From Todiramphus chloris collaris (taxonomy: Eukaryota; Chordata; Aves; Coraciiformes; Alcedinidae): 64,000 bases of DNA. The stretch covers positions 436,907 to 500,906 of the forward strand of contig JANVCC010009742.1 in the NCBI GenBank assembly GCA_025345505.1. Reading direction: 5' to 3'. The notes beneath the pieces are model-generated. The model was not told where the DNA came from and did not search any database. It saw nothing but the letters and a program-made list of their open reading frames with translations. A program made the position numbers and the translations under genes. Each line of letters opens with the position of its first letter. The stretch's first letter is position 1. This document shows, piece after piece, positions 28,585 to 38,021 of this stretch.

Positions 28585-29670
28585 TTAGCCGGCGGAGGCG
28601 ATCCTCGCAGCGTTCGCTTCGTGGCCGAGCTGCGGCTTGGCACCGGCAATCGCCGTGAGAATATCCTCGAATATATCGGCGCAGGCTTCCCAGCTGAATC
28701 CCTGCAGGGTGGCATCGGGATCGACGCGACCCATGGCAAGTGCGCCCAGCGCAGCCTCCTGCAGGTCGGTTGACAGAACGCCTGCGCCCGTCGCACCGAT
28801 GACATCCTTCGGGCCGGCCACCGGATAGGCCGCGACCGGCAGCCCGCAGGCAATCGCCTCCAGCAGCACCAGGCCGAACGTGTCGGTGCGACTGGGAAAA
28901 ACAAACACATCGGCACCCGCATAGTGGCGGGCGAGTTCCTCGCCCTCCTTCTTGCCGGCGAACACGGCGTCGGGAAATTTGCGCTTCAGCTCATCCATAT
29001 CCGGCCCGTCGCCGACGACAAGTTTTGTTCCCGGCAGATCCAGCGCCAGAAAGGCTTCAAGATTCTTTTCCGGCGCAACGCGGCCGACGCAGAGAAAGAC
29101 GGGATGCGCGAGACCAAGATCGACATCCGCCTGCGGCCGGAACAGATCGCGGTCGACACCGCGCGTCCACACGCGCAGCGTGTCGAAGCCGCGCTCGGTC
29201 AGTTCCTCGTAGATGGACTGCGTCGGGACAAGGCAGGTCTCGGCGGCATTGTGGAACCGGCGCAGAAAGCCGTAGGTCCAGGCCAGCGGAATGGGCAGGC
29301 GCTCGCGCAGATATTCGGGAAAACGCGTATGAAAGCTGGTGGTAAAGCGCCACTTGTTCTTCAGGCAGGCGCGCCGCGCCATGATGCCGAGCGGGCCTTC
29401 CGTGGCGATATGCACGAAGGCGGGCTGCAGCGCCTCGATCCGGGCTTTCACCGCCGCAGGATAGGTCAATGCCAGGCGGATTTCCGGATAGGTGGGGCAT
29501 GGCGCCGAAGGATAGTCCGCGGGTGAGATGATCGTCACCTCGACGCCCCGCGCCTCCATCTGCTCGCGCAATTGGGTCAGGGTGCGCACCACGCCATTGA
29601 CCTGCGGATGCCAGGCATCGGAGACGATGACCAGCCGCTTCATCGGATCGATCTCTGCAGGAGACGCCAT
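28585..29670 (-). CDS. Family 4 glycosyltransferase
   Basis: A 361-residue GT-B glycosyltransferase. The N-terminal domain starts RLVIVSDAWHPQVNGVVRTL, typical of GT4 enzymes acting on lipid or mannosyl acceptors. CVGRVAPEKNLEAFL opens the nucleotide-sugar domain, and the donor-binding motif FPSRTDTFGLVLLEAIACGLPV is intact. It follows the metallophosphoesterase gene with no gap (TGA then ATG), so the two are coupled. A start at 29643 (MKRLVIVSD) is possible. Rhizobiales relatives make membrane glycolipids; that is a guess for this one. Confidence 0.88.
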   Translation of the reverse strand: MASPAEIDPMKRLVIVSDAWHPQVNGVVRTLTQLREQMEARGVEVTIISPADYPSAPCPTYPEIRLALTYPAAVKARIEALQPAFVHIATEGPLGIMARRACLKNKWRFTTSFHTRFPEYLRERLPIPLAWTYGFLRRFHNAAETCLVPTQSIYEELTERGFDTLRVWTRGVDRDLFRPQADVDLGLAHPVFLCVGRVAPEKNLEAFLALDLPGTKLVVGDGPDMDELKRKFPDAVFAGKKEGEELARHYAGADVFVFPSRTDTFGLVLLEAIACGLPVAAYPVAGPKDVIGATGAGVLSTDLQEAALGALAMGRVDPDATLQGFSWEACADIFEDILTAIAGAKPQLGHEANAARIASAG

Positions 29671-30492
29671 TCAGGCTGCATTCGCCGCCTTGGGACGCTT
29701 GTCCTCGAGTTTGACGACAGGCGCAAAGCCCGCCTTCTCCCCGATCAGATGCGTCCAGGAGATGAGTTCCATCTTGCCGTCATGATGTTCGACAATGGCG
29801 GTGCAGCTTTCAACCCAGTCGCCGGTGTTGATGTATTCGATGCCGTCGATTTCTTCGATGGTGGCGTGGTGGATATGGCCGCAGATGACGCCGTCGGCGC
29901 CGATGCGCCGGGCCTCGTCGGAAACGACAGTCTGGAAGGAACCGATGAAGTTGACGGCCTTCTTCACCCGGAATTTCGCCCAGGCGGAGAACGACCAGTA
30001 GCGCAGCCCGAGCATGCGCCGCACCTTGTTCATGATGGTGTTGATGGCCAGCGCCGCATCATAGGCCCAGTCGCCGAGATAGGCGATGTGGCGGGCATTG
30101 CGCACGACGACGTCGAACTGGTCGCCGTGGATCACGAGAAATTTACGGCCGTCAGCCGTTTCGTGCATCGTGCGGTCCATGACCTCGATACCGCCGAAAT
30201 GCGTGCCTTGGAAATCGCGCAGGAATTCATCGTGGTTGCCGGCGATGTAGAGGATGCGCGCGCCCTTGCGGCTCTTGCGCAGGAGTTTCTGCACGATGTC
30301 GTTGTGCTCCTGCGGCCAGTGCCAGCTGCGGCGCAGACGCCATCCATCAACGATATCGCCGACCAGATAGATCGTATCCGCATCGTGATACTTCAGAAAG
30401 TCCAGGAGGAAGGTCGCCTTGGCGCCTTTGGAACCAAGATGCACATCGGACAAAAAGAGCGTGCGAAACTTACGTGTCTCTGGCTCAACCAT
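29671..30492 (-). CDS. UDP-2,3-diacylglucosamine diphosphatase-like metallophosphoesterase
   Basis: A 273-residue calcineurin-like phosphoesterase. All five metal-binding blocks are present: SDVHLG, VGDIVDGWRL, IAGNHDEFL, VIHGDQFD and GHIHHA. It resembles LpxH-type UDP-2,3-diacylglucosamine hydrolases. However, many alphaproteobacteria use LpxI for that step and keep such LpxH-like proteins paired with a glycosyltransferase, as here, so the true substrate may be another glycolipid. It is first in a two-gene operon with the GT4 gene. Confidence 0.87.
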   Translation of the reverse strand: MVEPETRKFRTLFLSDVHLGSKGAKATFLLDFLKYHDADTIYLVGDIVDGWRLRRSWHWPQEHNDIVQKLLRKSRKGARILYIAGNHDEFLRDFQGTHFGGIEVMDRTMHETADGRKFLVIHGDQFDVVVRNARHIAYLGDWAYDAALAINTIMNKVRRMLGLRYWSFSAWAKFRVKKAVNFIGSFQTVVSDEARRIGADGVICGHIHHATIEEIDGIEYINTGDWVESCTAIVEHHDGKMELISWTHLIGEKAGFAPVVKLEDKRPKAANAA

Positions 30493-30672
30493 GAGGCTGA
30501 TCTCCGTTCAGCGCCGGTACGCATCGGTACCTCTGGTCTGACAGAAACCTGATTCATGTCACAGTCTTATGACGCCGCTAAAAAGTCTATGGTTTCCTGC
30601 GATAAACACTTGTAACAAAATGGACTTCATTTATGGCTCTTCGTGTCATTTATGCATGCTAAAAAGATTGAA

Positions 30673-30692
30673 TCGCAAATCCCAAGTTGCGA
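30673..30692 (+). promoter_or_regulatory. Palindrome in the malic enzyme leader
   Basis: TCGCAA (30673-30678) and TTGCGA (30687-30692) form an inverted repeat with an 8-base spacer, about 30 bases before the malic enzyme start. It may be an operator or a leader hairpin. Confidence 0.3.
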
Positions 30693-30719
30693 CCAGCCAA
30701 TTTCCGGAGGATATTATCC

Positions 30720-33017
30720 ATGGCCAAGGACAATTCGCCCAACCAGTCCGACCTCGAAGAAAGCGCCCTGTTTTACCACCGCTTTCCTCAGCCGGGTAAA
30801 CTGGAAATCCAGGCGACGAAGCCGCTTGGAAATCAGCGCGATCTTGCCCTTGCCTATTCCCCCGGTGTCGCCGCGCCCTGCCTGGCCATTCATGAAAACC
30901 CCGCTACAGCCGCCGATTATACCAGCCGCGCCAATCTCGTCGCCGTCATCTCCAACGGCACTGCCGTCCTTGGCCTTGGCAATATCGGCCCCCTCGCCTC
31001 CAAGCCGGTGATGGAAGGCAAAGCGGTTCTCTTCAAGAAATTCGCCGACATCGACGTCTTCGACATCGAGATCGACGCGCAGGAGATCAACAAGATCGTC
31101 GATGTCGTTGCCGCGCTCGAACCCACCTTTGGCGGCATCAACCTCGAGGACATCAAGGCGCCGGAATGCTTTGACGTGGAGGAAATCCTCCGTTCCAAGA
31201 TGAACATTCCGGTGTTCCATGACGACCAGCACGGCACGGCGATCATCGTCGCCGCTGCCATCCTCAACGGCATGGAGCTGGCCGGCAAGGATCTGTCCAA
31301 GGTCAAGATCGTGGCGTCCGGCGCCGGTGCGGCAGCGCTCGCCTGCCTCAACCTTCTGGTCAAGCTCGGCGCCAACCGCAAGAACATCTGGGTCTGCGAT
31401 CTCGACGGCGTCGTCTATGACGGACGCAACACGCTGATGGACCGCTGGAAATCCGTCTATGCCCAGAAGACCGATGCGCGCGTGCTGGCCGATGTCATCG
31501 GCGGTGCCGACGTGTTCCTCGGCCTGTCCGCGGCAGGTGTCCTGAAGCCGGAACTTTTGAAGCAGATGGCGCCGAACCCGCTGATCATGGCGCTGGCAAA
31601 TCCCAATCCGGAAATCATGCCGGAAGACGCACGCGCCGCACGCCCCGACGCCATGATCTGCACAGGACGTTCCGATTTCCCCAACCAGGTCAACAACGTC
31701 CTCTGCTTCCCCTATATTTTCCGCGGCGCGCTGGATTGCGGCGCACGGGCGATCAATGAGGAAATGAAGATGGCGGCGGTCAAGGCCATCGCGGCGCTCG
31801 CCCGCGAGGAGCCATCGGATGTGGCGGCTCGCGCCTATTCCGGCGAAACGCCGACCTTCGGCCCCAATTATCTCATTCCCTCGCCGTTCGATCCGCGCCT
31901 GATCCTGCGCATCGCGCCGGCAGTGGCCAAGGCGGCCATGGAAACCGGCGTTGCCGACCGCCCCATCGAGGATTTCGAGGTCTATCTCGACAAGCTGAAC
32001 CGCTTTGTCTTCCGCTCCGGCCTGATCATGAAGCCGATCTTCACCGCAGCGCGGACTGCCGAGAAGAAACGGGTGATCTATTCCGACGGCGAAGACGAGC
32101 GGGTTCTGCGCGCGGCACAGGTGGTGCTTGAGGAAGGCACGGCGATCCCGACGCTGATCGGCCGCCCGCAGGTCATCGAGACACGTCTCAAGCGCTATGG
32201 CCTGAAGATCAAGCTCGGCACCGATTTTGACATCATCAATCCGGAAGACGATCCGCGCTACCGCGACTATGTCGACCTTCTGGTGAACCTGACCGGCCGG
32301 CGCGGCACCACGCCGGAAGTCGCACGCACCATGGTCCGCGCCAGCGGCACGGTGATTGCAGCGCTGGCCATCATGCGCGGCGAAGCCGATGCCATGATCT
32401 GCGGTCTGGAAGGCCGGTTCGAGCGCCATCTGCGCAATGTCGACCAGATCATCGGCAAGCTCGAAGGCATCCGCAATTTCTCCGCACTCAGCCTTTTGAT
32501 TTCACAGCGCGGTGTGCTGTTCCTGACCGATACCTATGTCAGCATCGATCCGACAGCCGAAGAGATTGCGGAAAAGACGGTTCTGGCCGCCAACGAAATC
32601 CGCCGCTTCGGCATCGAGCCCAAGGCCGCCCTGCTCTCGCACTCCAACTTCGGTTCGCGCGATTCCGAAAGTGCCGCCAAGATGCGCGCCGCTTCGGAAA
32701 TCCTGCGCTCCAAGGCACCGGACCTGGAACAGGATGGCGAAATGCATGGCGATTCCGCCCTGTCGGAAATCCTGCGCGAACGTGTGCTGCCGCATTCCCG
32801 TTTGAGCGGCGAAGCCAACCTTCTGGTCTTCCCCAATCTCGATGCGGCCAACATCACGCTCAACGTCGTAAAGACGGTCACCGACGCACTGCATGTCGGG
32901 CCCATTCTGCTCGGCGCCGCCAAGCCTGTGCATATTCTGACGCCGTCGGTGACATCGCGCGGTATCGTCAACATGACGGCTCTGGCCGTGGTTGAGGCGT
33001 CACAGCGCCTGGAATAG
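30720..33017 (+). CDS. maeB: NADP-dependent malic enzyme with phosphotransacetylase-like domain
   Basis: A 765-residue fusion of the MaeB/Tme type. Residues ~1-430 are the malic enzyme: the catalytic region around [15 protein letters not shown], the metal site in FHDDQHGTA, an NADP-binding [17 protein letters not shown], and ALANPNPEI. Residues ~440-765 are a phosphotransacetylase-like domain ([17 protein letters not shown]), which in these enzymes is regulatory or structural. The enzyme decarboxylates malate to pyruvate and makes NADPH. The ATG at 30720 has GGAGG upstream and replaces a longer frame at 30687. The length is normal. Confidence 0.96.
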   Translation: MAKDNSPNQSDLEESALFYHRFPQPGKLEIQATKPLGNQRDLALAYSPGVAAPCLAIHENPATAADYTSRANLVAVISNGTAVLGLGNIGPLASKPVMEGKAVLFKKFADIDVFDIEIDAQEINKIVDVVAALEPTFGGINLEDIKAPECFDVEEILRSKMNIPVFHDDQHGTAIIVAAAILNGMELAGKDLSKVKIVASGAGAAALACLNLLVKLGANRKNIWVCDLDGVVYDGRNTLMDRWKSVYAQKTDARVLADVIGGADVFLGLSAAGVLKPELLKQMAPNPLIMALANPNPEIMPEDARAARPDAMICTGRSDFPNQVNNVLCFPYIFRGALDCGARAINEEMKMAAVKAIAALAREEPSDVAARAYSGETPTFGPNYLIPSPFDPRLILRIAPAVAKAAMETGVADRPIEDFEVYLDKLNRFVFRSGLIMKPIFTAARTAEKKRVIYSDGEDERVLRAAQVVLEEGTAIPTLIGRPQVIETRLKRYGLKIKLGTDFDIINPEDDPRYRDYVDLLVNLTGRRGTTPEVARTMVRASGTVIAALAIMRGEADAMICGLEGRFERHLRNVDQIIGKLEGIRNFSALSLLISQRGVLFLTDTYVSIDPTAEEIAEKTVLAANEIRRFGIEPKAALLSHSNFGSRDSESAAKMRAASEILRSKAPDLEQDGEMHGDSALSEILRERVLPHSRLSGEANLLVFPNLDAANITLNVVKTVTDALHVGPILLGAAKPVHILTPSVTSRGIVNMTALAVVEASQRLE

Positions 33018-33109
33018 CGCGCTGCCGTCTTATTGCTGCCGCACGTTCATGGATGGTTCAGGCGCAGTCAGCCAGGTAGGCTGCGCATGATCTTGCAGGA
33101 CTAGACCAT

Positions 33110-34150
33110 ATGAAACGGTTCATACACTTCGCGGCACTCGCCATGGGCACGCTGCTGTTGTCAACACAACTGGCAGCGGCCCAGTCGGACGTTTGCAGCC
33201 GCATGGAACAGCGTCTGCGCGAACTCGACAATGATTTCGTCACCGACGAGTATGAGCTGAACCTGCGCCGCGACCGGGTGGAAGCTGCCATGGACGCCAA
33301 CAATTGCTCGGCATCCTACGAGCCTGACCGCGAAGTCTTGCCGCGCGAAGTCGAACCGCGCGACGGGGAGCCCCGGCGTCGCCCCTATGAAGTCCTCGGA
33401 GGCCAGCGGCCGCTGGAAAACGAGCCGCTGGAAAGCACCGCGCCGGTCTACGGCGGACAATATCAGACGCTCTGCGTGCGCACCTGCGACGGCTATTATT
33501 TCCCCATTTCCTACGCGACGGGCGCGGAGAATTTCCACCGCGACGAAGCGCAGTGCCAGGCGCAATGCCCGGGCGCGAAACTGTTCTATCATTCGACCAA
33601 CGGTGAAACCGTCGATCAGATGATTTCCCTGCGCGGCCAGGCCTATACGGATATGCCCAACGCGTTCAAATTCAGGAAAGTCGGCGCCAATGGCACGCCG
33701 CAATGCTCCTGCCAGCGCACGGCGGGCAATTACACCACGCTTGGAAATCCCAAGGAAATAGCCCGGCAACCAGCGCCGAAACCGGCGCCAGCGCAAACAC
33801 AGCCAGCACTCAAACCGGCGGAACCGATCAAACCTGTCGAGCCAGTCAAGGCCGAACCATTGCCATCGGCCGAGCCGGCGAAAAACCCCGAACCGAACAA
33901 GCCAGCGGCACCGGCCGAGGCCAAGGCCGAACCGGCTGCGCCTGTGATAGAGCCGGAGAAAAAACCGTCATCGATTATTCAGCTGGGGACACCCGCCGTG
34001 CCGAAAGTCGAAGCGGAACAACCGAAACCGCTGTCACCGGACAAGCCGATCGATCCCAACCGCAAGGTCAGGGTCGTCGGGCCAACGTTCCTTCCCGACC
34101 AAGAAGGGGCAGTAAATCTGCGAGCTCCGGACCAGAAGCCAGCCCGGTAA
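33110..34150 (+). CDS. DUF2865 domain secreted protein
   Basis: A 346-residue protein. The signal peptide ends after QLAAA (~residue 24). A short coiled helix with Cys ([17 protein letters not shown]) follows. The DUF2865 core includes [18 protein letters not shown] and a second Cys pair in [14 protein letters not shown], then QCSCQRT. A long Pro/Ala/Glu/Lys-rich linker (~220-320) leads to [15 protein letters not shown], a terminal motif that I recall from other Rhizobiales members. The function is unknown; the pattern suggests a cell-envelope protein. Its last 83 bases overlap the 3' end of gltX on the other strand. Confidence 0.83.
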   Translation: MKRFIHFAALAMGTLLLSTQLAAAQSDVCSRMEQRLRELDNDFVTDEYELNLRRDRVEAAMDANNCSASYEPDREVLPREVEPRDGEPRRRPYEVLGGQRPLENEPLESTAPVYGGQYQTLCVRTCDGYYFPISYATGAENFHRDEAQCQAQCPGAKLFYHSTNGETVDQMISLRGQAYTDMPNAFKFRKVGANGTPQCSCQRTAGNYTTLGNPKEIARQPAPKPAPAQTQPALKPAEPIKPVEPVKAEPLPSAEPAKNPEPNKPAAPAEAKAEPAAPVIEPEKKPSSIIQLGTPAVPKVEAEQPKPLSPDKPIDPNRKVRVVGPTFLPDQEGAVNLRAPDQKPAR

Positions 34151-35441
34151 GGGCAATGCGCAGGGGCATGAACAACGGCTTGCCCTTGCGTCCGCTCTGA
34201 ACCTTCACCGCTTCCGTCCACTGCTTCCAGGTCTCGCGGCTCCACGGCTCCTGCGGCAACACGTCAAAAGCCGCCGCAACGAAATCATGGTCCTCTTCGG
34301 CAAGGACTTCGTCACTGACGGGACCGTCCTGGACGATCTTCCACCACAGCGCCGCATCGGCGACGCGCGTGAGATTGCCGCGCACCGCAAGCCAGAAGGC
34401 TTCGGCCTTGTCTCCTGTTATCCCCATGTCCCGCAGGCGTTCTTCAGCCACGTCGAACGGCATGGCGTGGATCAGCGTGCGGTTCAGCGTATCGAGTTCC
34501 GCCGGATCGAATTTCGAGGATGATTTCGATGTTGCCTTCGGATCGAAGATTGCGGCGAGCGATGCCATGTCGGGCATGGCGACCACATTCTCCGACGTTC
34601 CCGTCAGCACGGCGAGGCTGACCACGGCCATCGGCTCATAGCCGTCGCGGCGCAGGCTGCCGACGGACAGGGCGCCGGTGCGCTTGGACAAGCCCTCGCC
34701 CGACACCGTCGTCAGCAGATTGTGATGGCCAAGTGCCGGCGTTTTCGCACCGAGCGCTTCGAAAATGGAAATCTGCACGCCGCTGTTGGTGACGTGATCG
34801 TCGCCGCGGATGATGTGCGTGATGCCCATGTCGATATCGTCGACCACGGAGGTCAGCGTGTAGAGATAGGTGCCGTCTTCGCGCACCAGCACCGGATCGG
34901 AAAGCGATGCGAGATCGACGGTCTCTTCGCCGCGCACGATATCATCCCAGTGGACAATAGTGCGCGCAGGCGCGAACGGATCGTCCTTGAAGTTCGGCAG
35001 CAGGAAACGCCAGTGCGGACGATGTCCCTCGGCTTCCAGCTTCGCGCGATCCTCCGCCGTCAGTTTCAGCGCATCGCGGCCATAGACCGGCGGCAGGCGG
35101 CGCGCGAGCCGCAGCTTGCGCTTGCGTTCGAGCTCTTCCGGGGTCTCGTAGCAGGGATAAAGCACGCCAGCCGCTTTCAGCTTTTCGACAGCCGCATCGT
35201 AGAAGGCAAAGCGTTTCGACTGGTATTCCACCCGCACCGGCTTGATGCCAAGCCAATCAATATCAGCCGCGGTCGCTTCGGCATATTCGGTCTTCGAGCG
35301 CTCCACGTCGGTGTCATCGAAGCGCAGGATCAGTTGGCCATTGTGTTTCAGCGCGAACAGCCAGTTGAACAGGGCTGTGCGCGTGTTGCCGATGTGGATA
35401 TAGCCGGTCGGAGATGGTGCAAAACGGACGGTGATGGTCAT
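34068..35441 (-). CDS. gltX: Glutamyl-tRNA synthetase, second type (GltX2-like)
   Basis: A 457-residue class I synthetase. [23 protein letters not shown] carries the HIGH-type signature as HIGN, and [10 protein letters not shown] is the KMSKS equivalent. The N-terminus and the [11 protein letters not shown] motif match the shorter of the two gltX genes usual in alphaproteobacteria. In organisms with GatCAB one of the pair may charge tRNA-Gln with Glu for amidation; which one this is cannot be told from sequence alone. The C-terminus ([19 protein letters not shown]) is the normal family end even though it overlaps the convergent DUF2865 gene by 83 bases. Confidence 0.95.
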   Translation of the reverse strand: MTITVRFAPSPTGYIHIGNTRTALFNWLFALKHNGQLILRFDDTDVERSKTEYAEATAADIDWLGIKPVRVEYQSKRFAFYDAAVEKLKAAGVLYPCYETPEELERKRKLRLARRLPPVYGRDALKLTAEDRAKLEAEGHRPHWRFLLPNFKDDPFAPARTIVHWDDIVRGEETVDLASLSDPVLVREDGTYLYTLTSVVDDIDMGITHIIRGDDHVTNSGVQISIFEALGAKTPALGHHNLLTTVSGEGLSKRTGALSVGSLRRDGYEPMAVVSLAVLTGTSENVVAMPDMASLAAIFDPKATSKSSSKFDPAELDTLNRTLIHAMPFDVAEERLRDMGITGDKAEAFWLAVRGNLTRVADAALWWKIVQDGPVSDEVLAEEDHDFVAAAFDVLPQEPWSRETWKQWTEAVKVQSGRKGKPLFMPLRIALTGLASGPELADLLPLLGREGTLARRP

Positions 35442-35513
35442 GCTTCGGGCATATCGGAACGACGCGTGAAGATCAATATGCGGACCATGAGGAGGTACGT
35501 TGCAAGACCGTCA

Positions 35514-35638
35514 TGCGTCCTTCGACAAGCTCAGGATGAGGGAGACGGAAGGGTTGCAAGGCAATTGACGAAAGTCACAAAACCTCCGCTCCCTGCAAAT
35601 CTCCAGCCTCCCTCATGGTGAGCCTGTCGAACCACGCA
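35514..35638. repeat. ~125 bp palindromic intergenic repeat, copy C (diverged left arm)
   Basis: Related to copies A, B, D and E. The left arm is altered (TGCGTCCTTCGACAAGCTCA and then GGATGAGG in place of CCATGAGG) while the right arm is standard. The core keeps TTGCAA and CTCCCTGCAA blocks in the same orientation as copy B. It lies between gltX and the ABC exporter gene. Confidence 0.85.
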
Positions 35639-35657
35639 CAATGATCACGCCAGCATT

Positions 35658-37472
35658 CTAGCCGTCATTGAGAACAAGACCCTTGGTCAGTTCCAGCGCC
35701 TGCCGTTCGAACAGGCTGCGGTAGATGCCGCCGTTCAGGCGGATCAGGGCTTCGTGGTTGCCCTCTTCCGCAATCCGGCCATGGTCGAAGACCAGCAGCC
35801 GGTCGAGCGCCCGCACGGTGGACAGCCGGTGCGCGATCACCAGGGTCGTCCGGCCCAGCATCAGCCGTTCCATGGCCTGCTGGATCAGCACTTCCGATTC
35901 CGAATCGAGGCTCGACGTTGCCTCATCCAGGATCAGAACCGGCGCATCCGCGAGGAAAGCCCGGGCAATGGCCACGCGCTGACGCTCGCCACCGGACAGC
36001 TTCACACCGCGTTCACCCACCAGCGTGCCATAGCCCTTCGGCAGGGCCATGATGAAGTCATGCGCGCTGGCCTGCCGGGCCGCTTCCTCGACCTCGCTTT
36101 GCGTGGCTGTCGGCCGCGCATAGGCGATGTTCTCGGCCAGCGTCCGGTGGAACAGGATCGGCTCCTGCTGCACGATGGCAATCTGCTGGCGCAGCGATGC
36201 CTGGGTGACGGTGGAAATATCCTGACCGTCGATCAGGATGTGCCCCGCCTTCACGTCGTGCAGGCGCTGGATCAGCTTGACGAACGTCGTCTTGCCCGAA
36301 CCGGAGTGGCCGACAAGGCCGACGCGCTCACCCGCCCGGATCGTCACCGAGAACCGGTCATAGAGCGGTGCCCGATGCGCCCCGTAGTGGAACGTCACAT
36401 TGTCGAACACGATCTTGCCATTGGTGATCTGGATCGGCTTGGCGCCGGGCCGGTCATCAATGCCGAGCGGCTGACTCTGGATGTCAACAAGCTCTTCCAT
36501 ATCGTTGATCGAACGCTGCAAATTGCGGATGTGCATGCCGACTTCCCGCAGGTAGCCCTGCAGGATGAAGAACGACGTCAGCACGAAGGTGATGTCACCC
36601 GCACTCGCCTGCCCCTTGGACCACAGCCACAGGGCAAAGCCGATGACCGATGCCCGCAGGATGAGCAGCAGCGAGCCCTGTGTCGTTCCGTTGCGGGTAC
36701 CGCGGATCCACGTGCGCCGCGTCCGGTCCTGCCACTTGGCAAGAACTTTCAGCAGCCGTGCATCCTCGCGCTTTTCCGCGCCGAAACCCTTCACAACCAT
36801 GTTGCAGCTGACCGCATCGGCCAGCGAACCGCCGAGCTTGGTATCCCAGCGATTGGCAAGGCTCGCCATCGGCGCGACATAGCCGAGCGACATCGCCACC
36901 GTCACGCCGACGAACACGAGGGATCCCAGGCCGATGATGACACCCATCATGGGCCAGTACCAGGCCATCAGCACGGTCGAGCCGACAAGCATGACAACGG
37001 ACGGAAACAAGGCTACCAGCAGCGTATCGTTCAGCAGGTCGAGCGCCCACATGCCGCGCGTGATCTTGCGCACCGTCGAGCCGGCAAAGCTGTTCGCATG
37101 CCAGTCCGTCGAGAAGCGCTGGACACGGAAAAAGGCGCCGGAGGCAATCTCCGACATCATTTTCAACGTCAGCTTGACGATCGTCATGAAGGTGACGTGC
37201 CGCAGGATGATGGCACCCAGCGACAGGGCCATCAGGGTCCAGAACGCGGCCATCGCCGCATCCCAGGCAATCGCATCCGTTGCCGCGCCATTGACCACCG
37301 CGTCGACCAGCCGCCCCGAATAGAGCGGCGTCAGCACGTCGGCCAGTGTCGAGAGCAGCACTGCACCAAGAATAAGAGCCAGACGCACCGGCTGCTTCTG
37401 CCAGTGAATCCAGGTGAATCCGAGAACGCTGCGGAAGGCTCCGCCGCGCAAGGCGTTACGTAAAAATGCCAT
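35658..37472 (-). CDS. ABC exporter, fused permease-ATPase
   Basis: A 604-residue half-transporter. Six membrane helices lie in residues ~25-320, and the nucleotide-binding domain follows: Walker A GLVGHSGSGKTTF (~389), signature KLSGGERQRVAIARAF, Walker B VLILDEATSSLDSES, and switch AHRLSTV. This is the layout of MsbA/ABCB-type exporters that act as homodimers. The substrate is unknown; no accessory protein gene adjoins. It stands alone, with palindromic repeats on both sides (35514 and 37878). Confidence 0.92.
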   Translation of the reverse strand: MAFLRNALRGGAFRSVLGFTWIHWQKQPVRLALILGAVLLSTLADVLTPLYSGRLVDAVVNGAATDAIAWDAAMAAFWTLMALSLGAIILRHVTFMTIVKLTLKMMSEIASGAFFRVQRFSTDWHANSFAGSTVRKITRGMWALDLLNDTLLVALFPSVVMLVGSTVLMAWYWPMMGVIIGLGSLVFVGVTVAMSLGYVAPMASLANRWDTKLGGSLADAVSCNMVVKGFGAEKREDARLLKVLAKWQDRTRRTWIRGTRNGTTQGSLLLILRASVIGFALWLWSKGQASAGDITFVLTSFFILQGYLREVGMHIRNLQRSINDMEELVDIQSQPLGIDDRPGAKPIQITNGKIVFDNVTFHYGAHRAPLYDRFSVTIRAGERVGLVGHSGSGKTTFVKLIQRLHDVKAGHILIDGQDISTVTQASLRQQIAIVQQEPILFHRTLAENIAYARPTATQSEVEEAARQASAHDFIMALPKGYGTLVGERGVKLSGGERQRVAIARAFLADAPVLILDEATSSLDSESEVLIQQAMERLMLGRTTLVIAHRLSTVRALDRLLVFDHGRIAEEGNHEALIRLNGGIYRSLFERQALELTKGLVLNDG

Positions 37473-37527
37473 GACGATCGTCCGGTGCCAAAACGCACCG
37501 GCCTCAAATATGAATTTCAGACGAGAA

Positions 37528-37658
37528 TGCCGCGCAACAGAACGAGGGAATCAATGCGGCACAATTGGCTTGGCGACTTGCCTGAATACAGGAAAGGCCA
37601 ATATCGGCGATGAGTGTTCTTGACCGGTGAAGTCAATTGAAAAGCCCTGGGGCTTTTC
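37528..37658 (+). ncRNA. Candidate small RNA ending in a terminator-like hairpin
   Basis: Three stem-loops in a row: TGCCGC/GCGGCA (37528-37533/37556-37561); ATTGGC/GCCAAT (37564-37569/37597-37602) holding an inner CCTG-AATA-CAGG hairpin; and GAAAAGCC/GGCTTTTC (37639-37646/37651-37658), whose 3' arm has four T residues. No gene ends nearby on this strand, so an orphan terminator hints at a short transcript. I see no clear promoter. Confidence 0.25.
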
Positions 37659-37877
37659 ATCATCACATGTCAGGAACGGACGCCGCCCCGAGGGGACATT
37701 GAAACAGCTGCCATTCTAAACCTCCCGGGCTTGATTGCCGGAGAGATGGCTTATAGGTGAATCGCAATCACGCGCCAAGCGCCTATTTTTTGTGCAGCCA
37801 CTTTTCGAAATAAAGTGAGGCGCGATTGCAACACTAGACTTTAGTCGCAGTCAAAAACGACGATTGCGGGACGACCC

Positions 37878-38002
37878 GTGCGTGGTTCGACAAGCTCACC
37901 ATGAGGGATGGAGAGGATTGCAGCGTGTTATATCCTGCACCCTTTGCGATTGGCATTGCAGCCAAATCACCTCCCTCATGGTGAGCTTGTCGAACCACGC
38001 AC
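37878..38002. repeat. ~125 bp palindromic intergenic repeat, copy D (inverted orientation)
   Basis: Standard arms on both sides. The reverse complement of its core matches copy E closely over most of its length (GGCTGCAATGCCAATCGCAA is shared), so it is inverted relative to E. It lies at the 3' side of nadE. Confidence 0.9.
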
Positions 38003-38021
38003 CCGACACATGCAATCAGCC

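Larger units (their letters stand above)
37473..38021. other. Intergenic region between the ABC exporter and nadE
   Basis: About 550 bases without a convincing protein gene. It holds a possible small RNA with terminator-like hairpin (37528-37658), the inverted repeat GCAATC..GCGCC at 37764-37776 against its complement at 37821-37831, and palindromic repeat copy D (37878-38002). The exporter promoter must also lie here, but I cannot place it. Confidence 0.5.

Noticed and set aside
30714-32429. 571-codon frame antisense to the malic enzyme
   Set aside because: A shadow of a conserved enzyme gene; composition rich in Arg, His, Asp and Gly, with no family pattern.
35754-37463. 569-codon frame antisense to the ABC exporter
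   Set aside because: The exporter has all ABC motifs in frame; the antisense product is low-complexity and His/Arg-rich.
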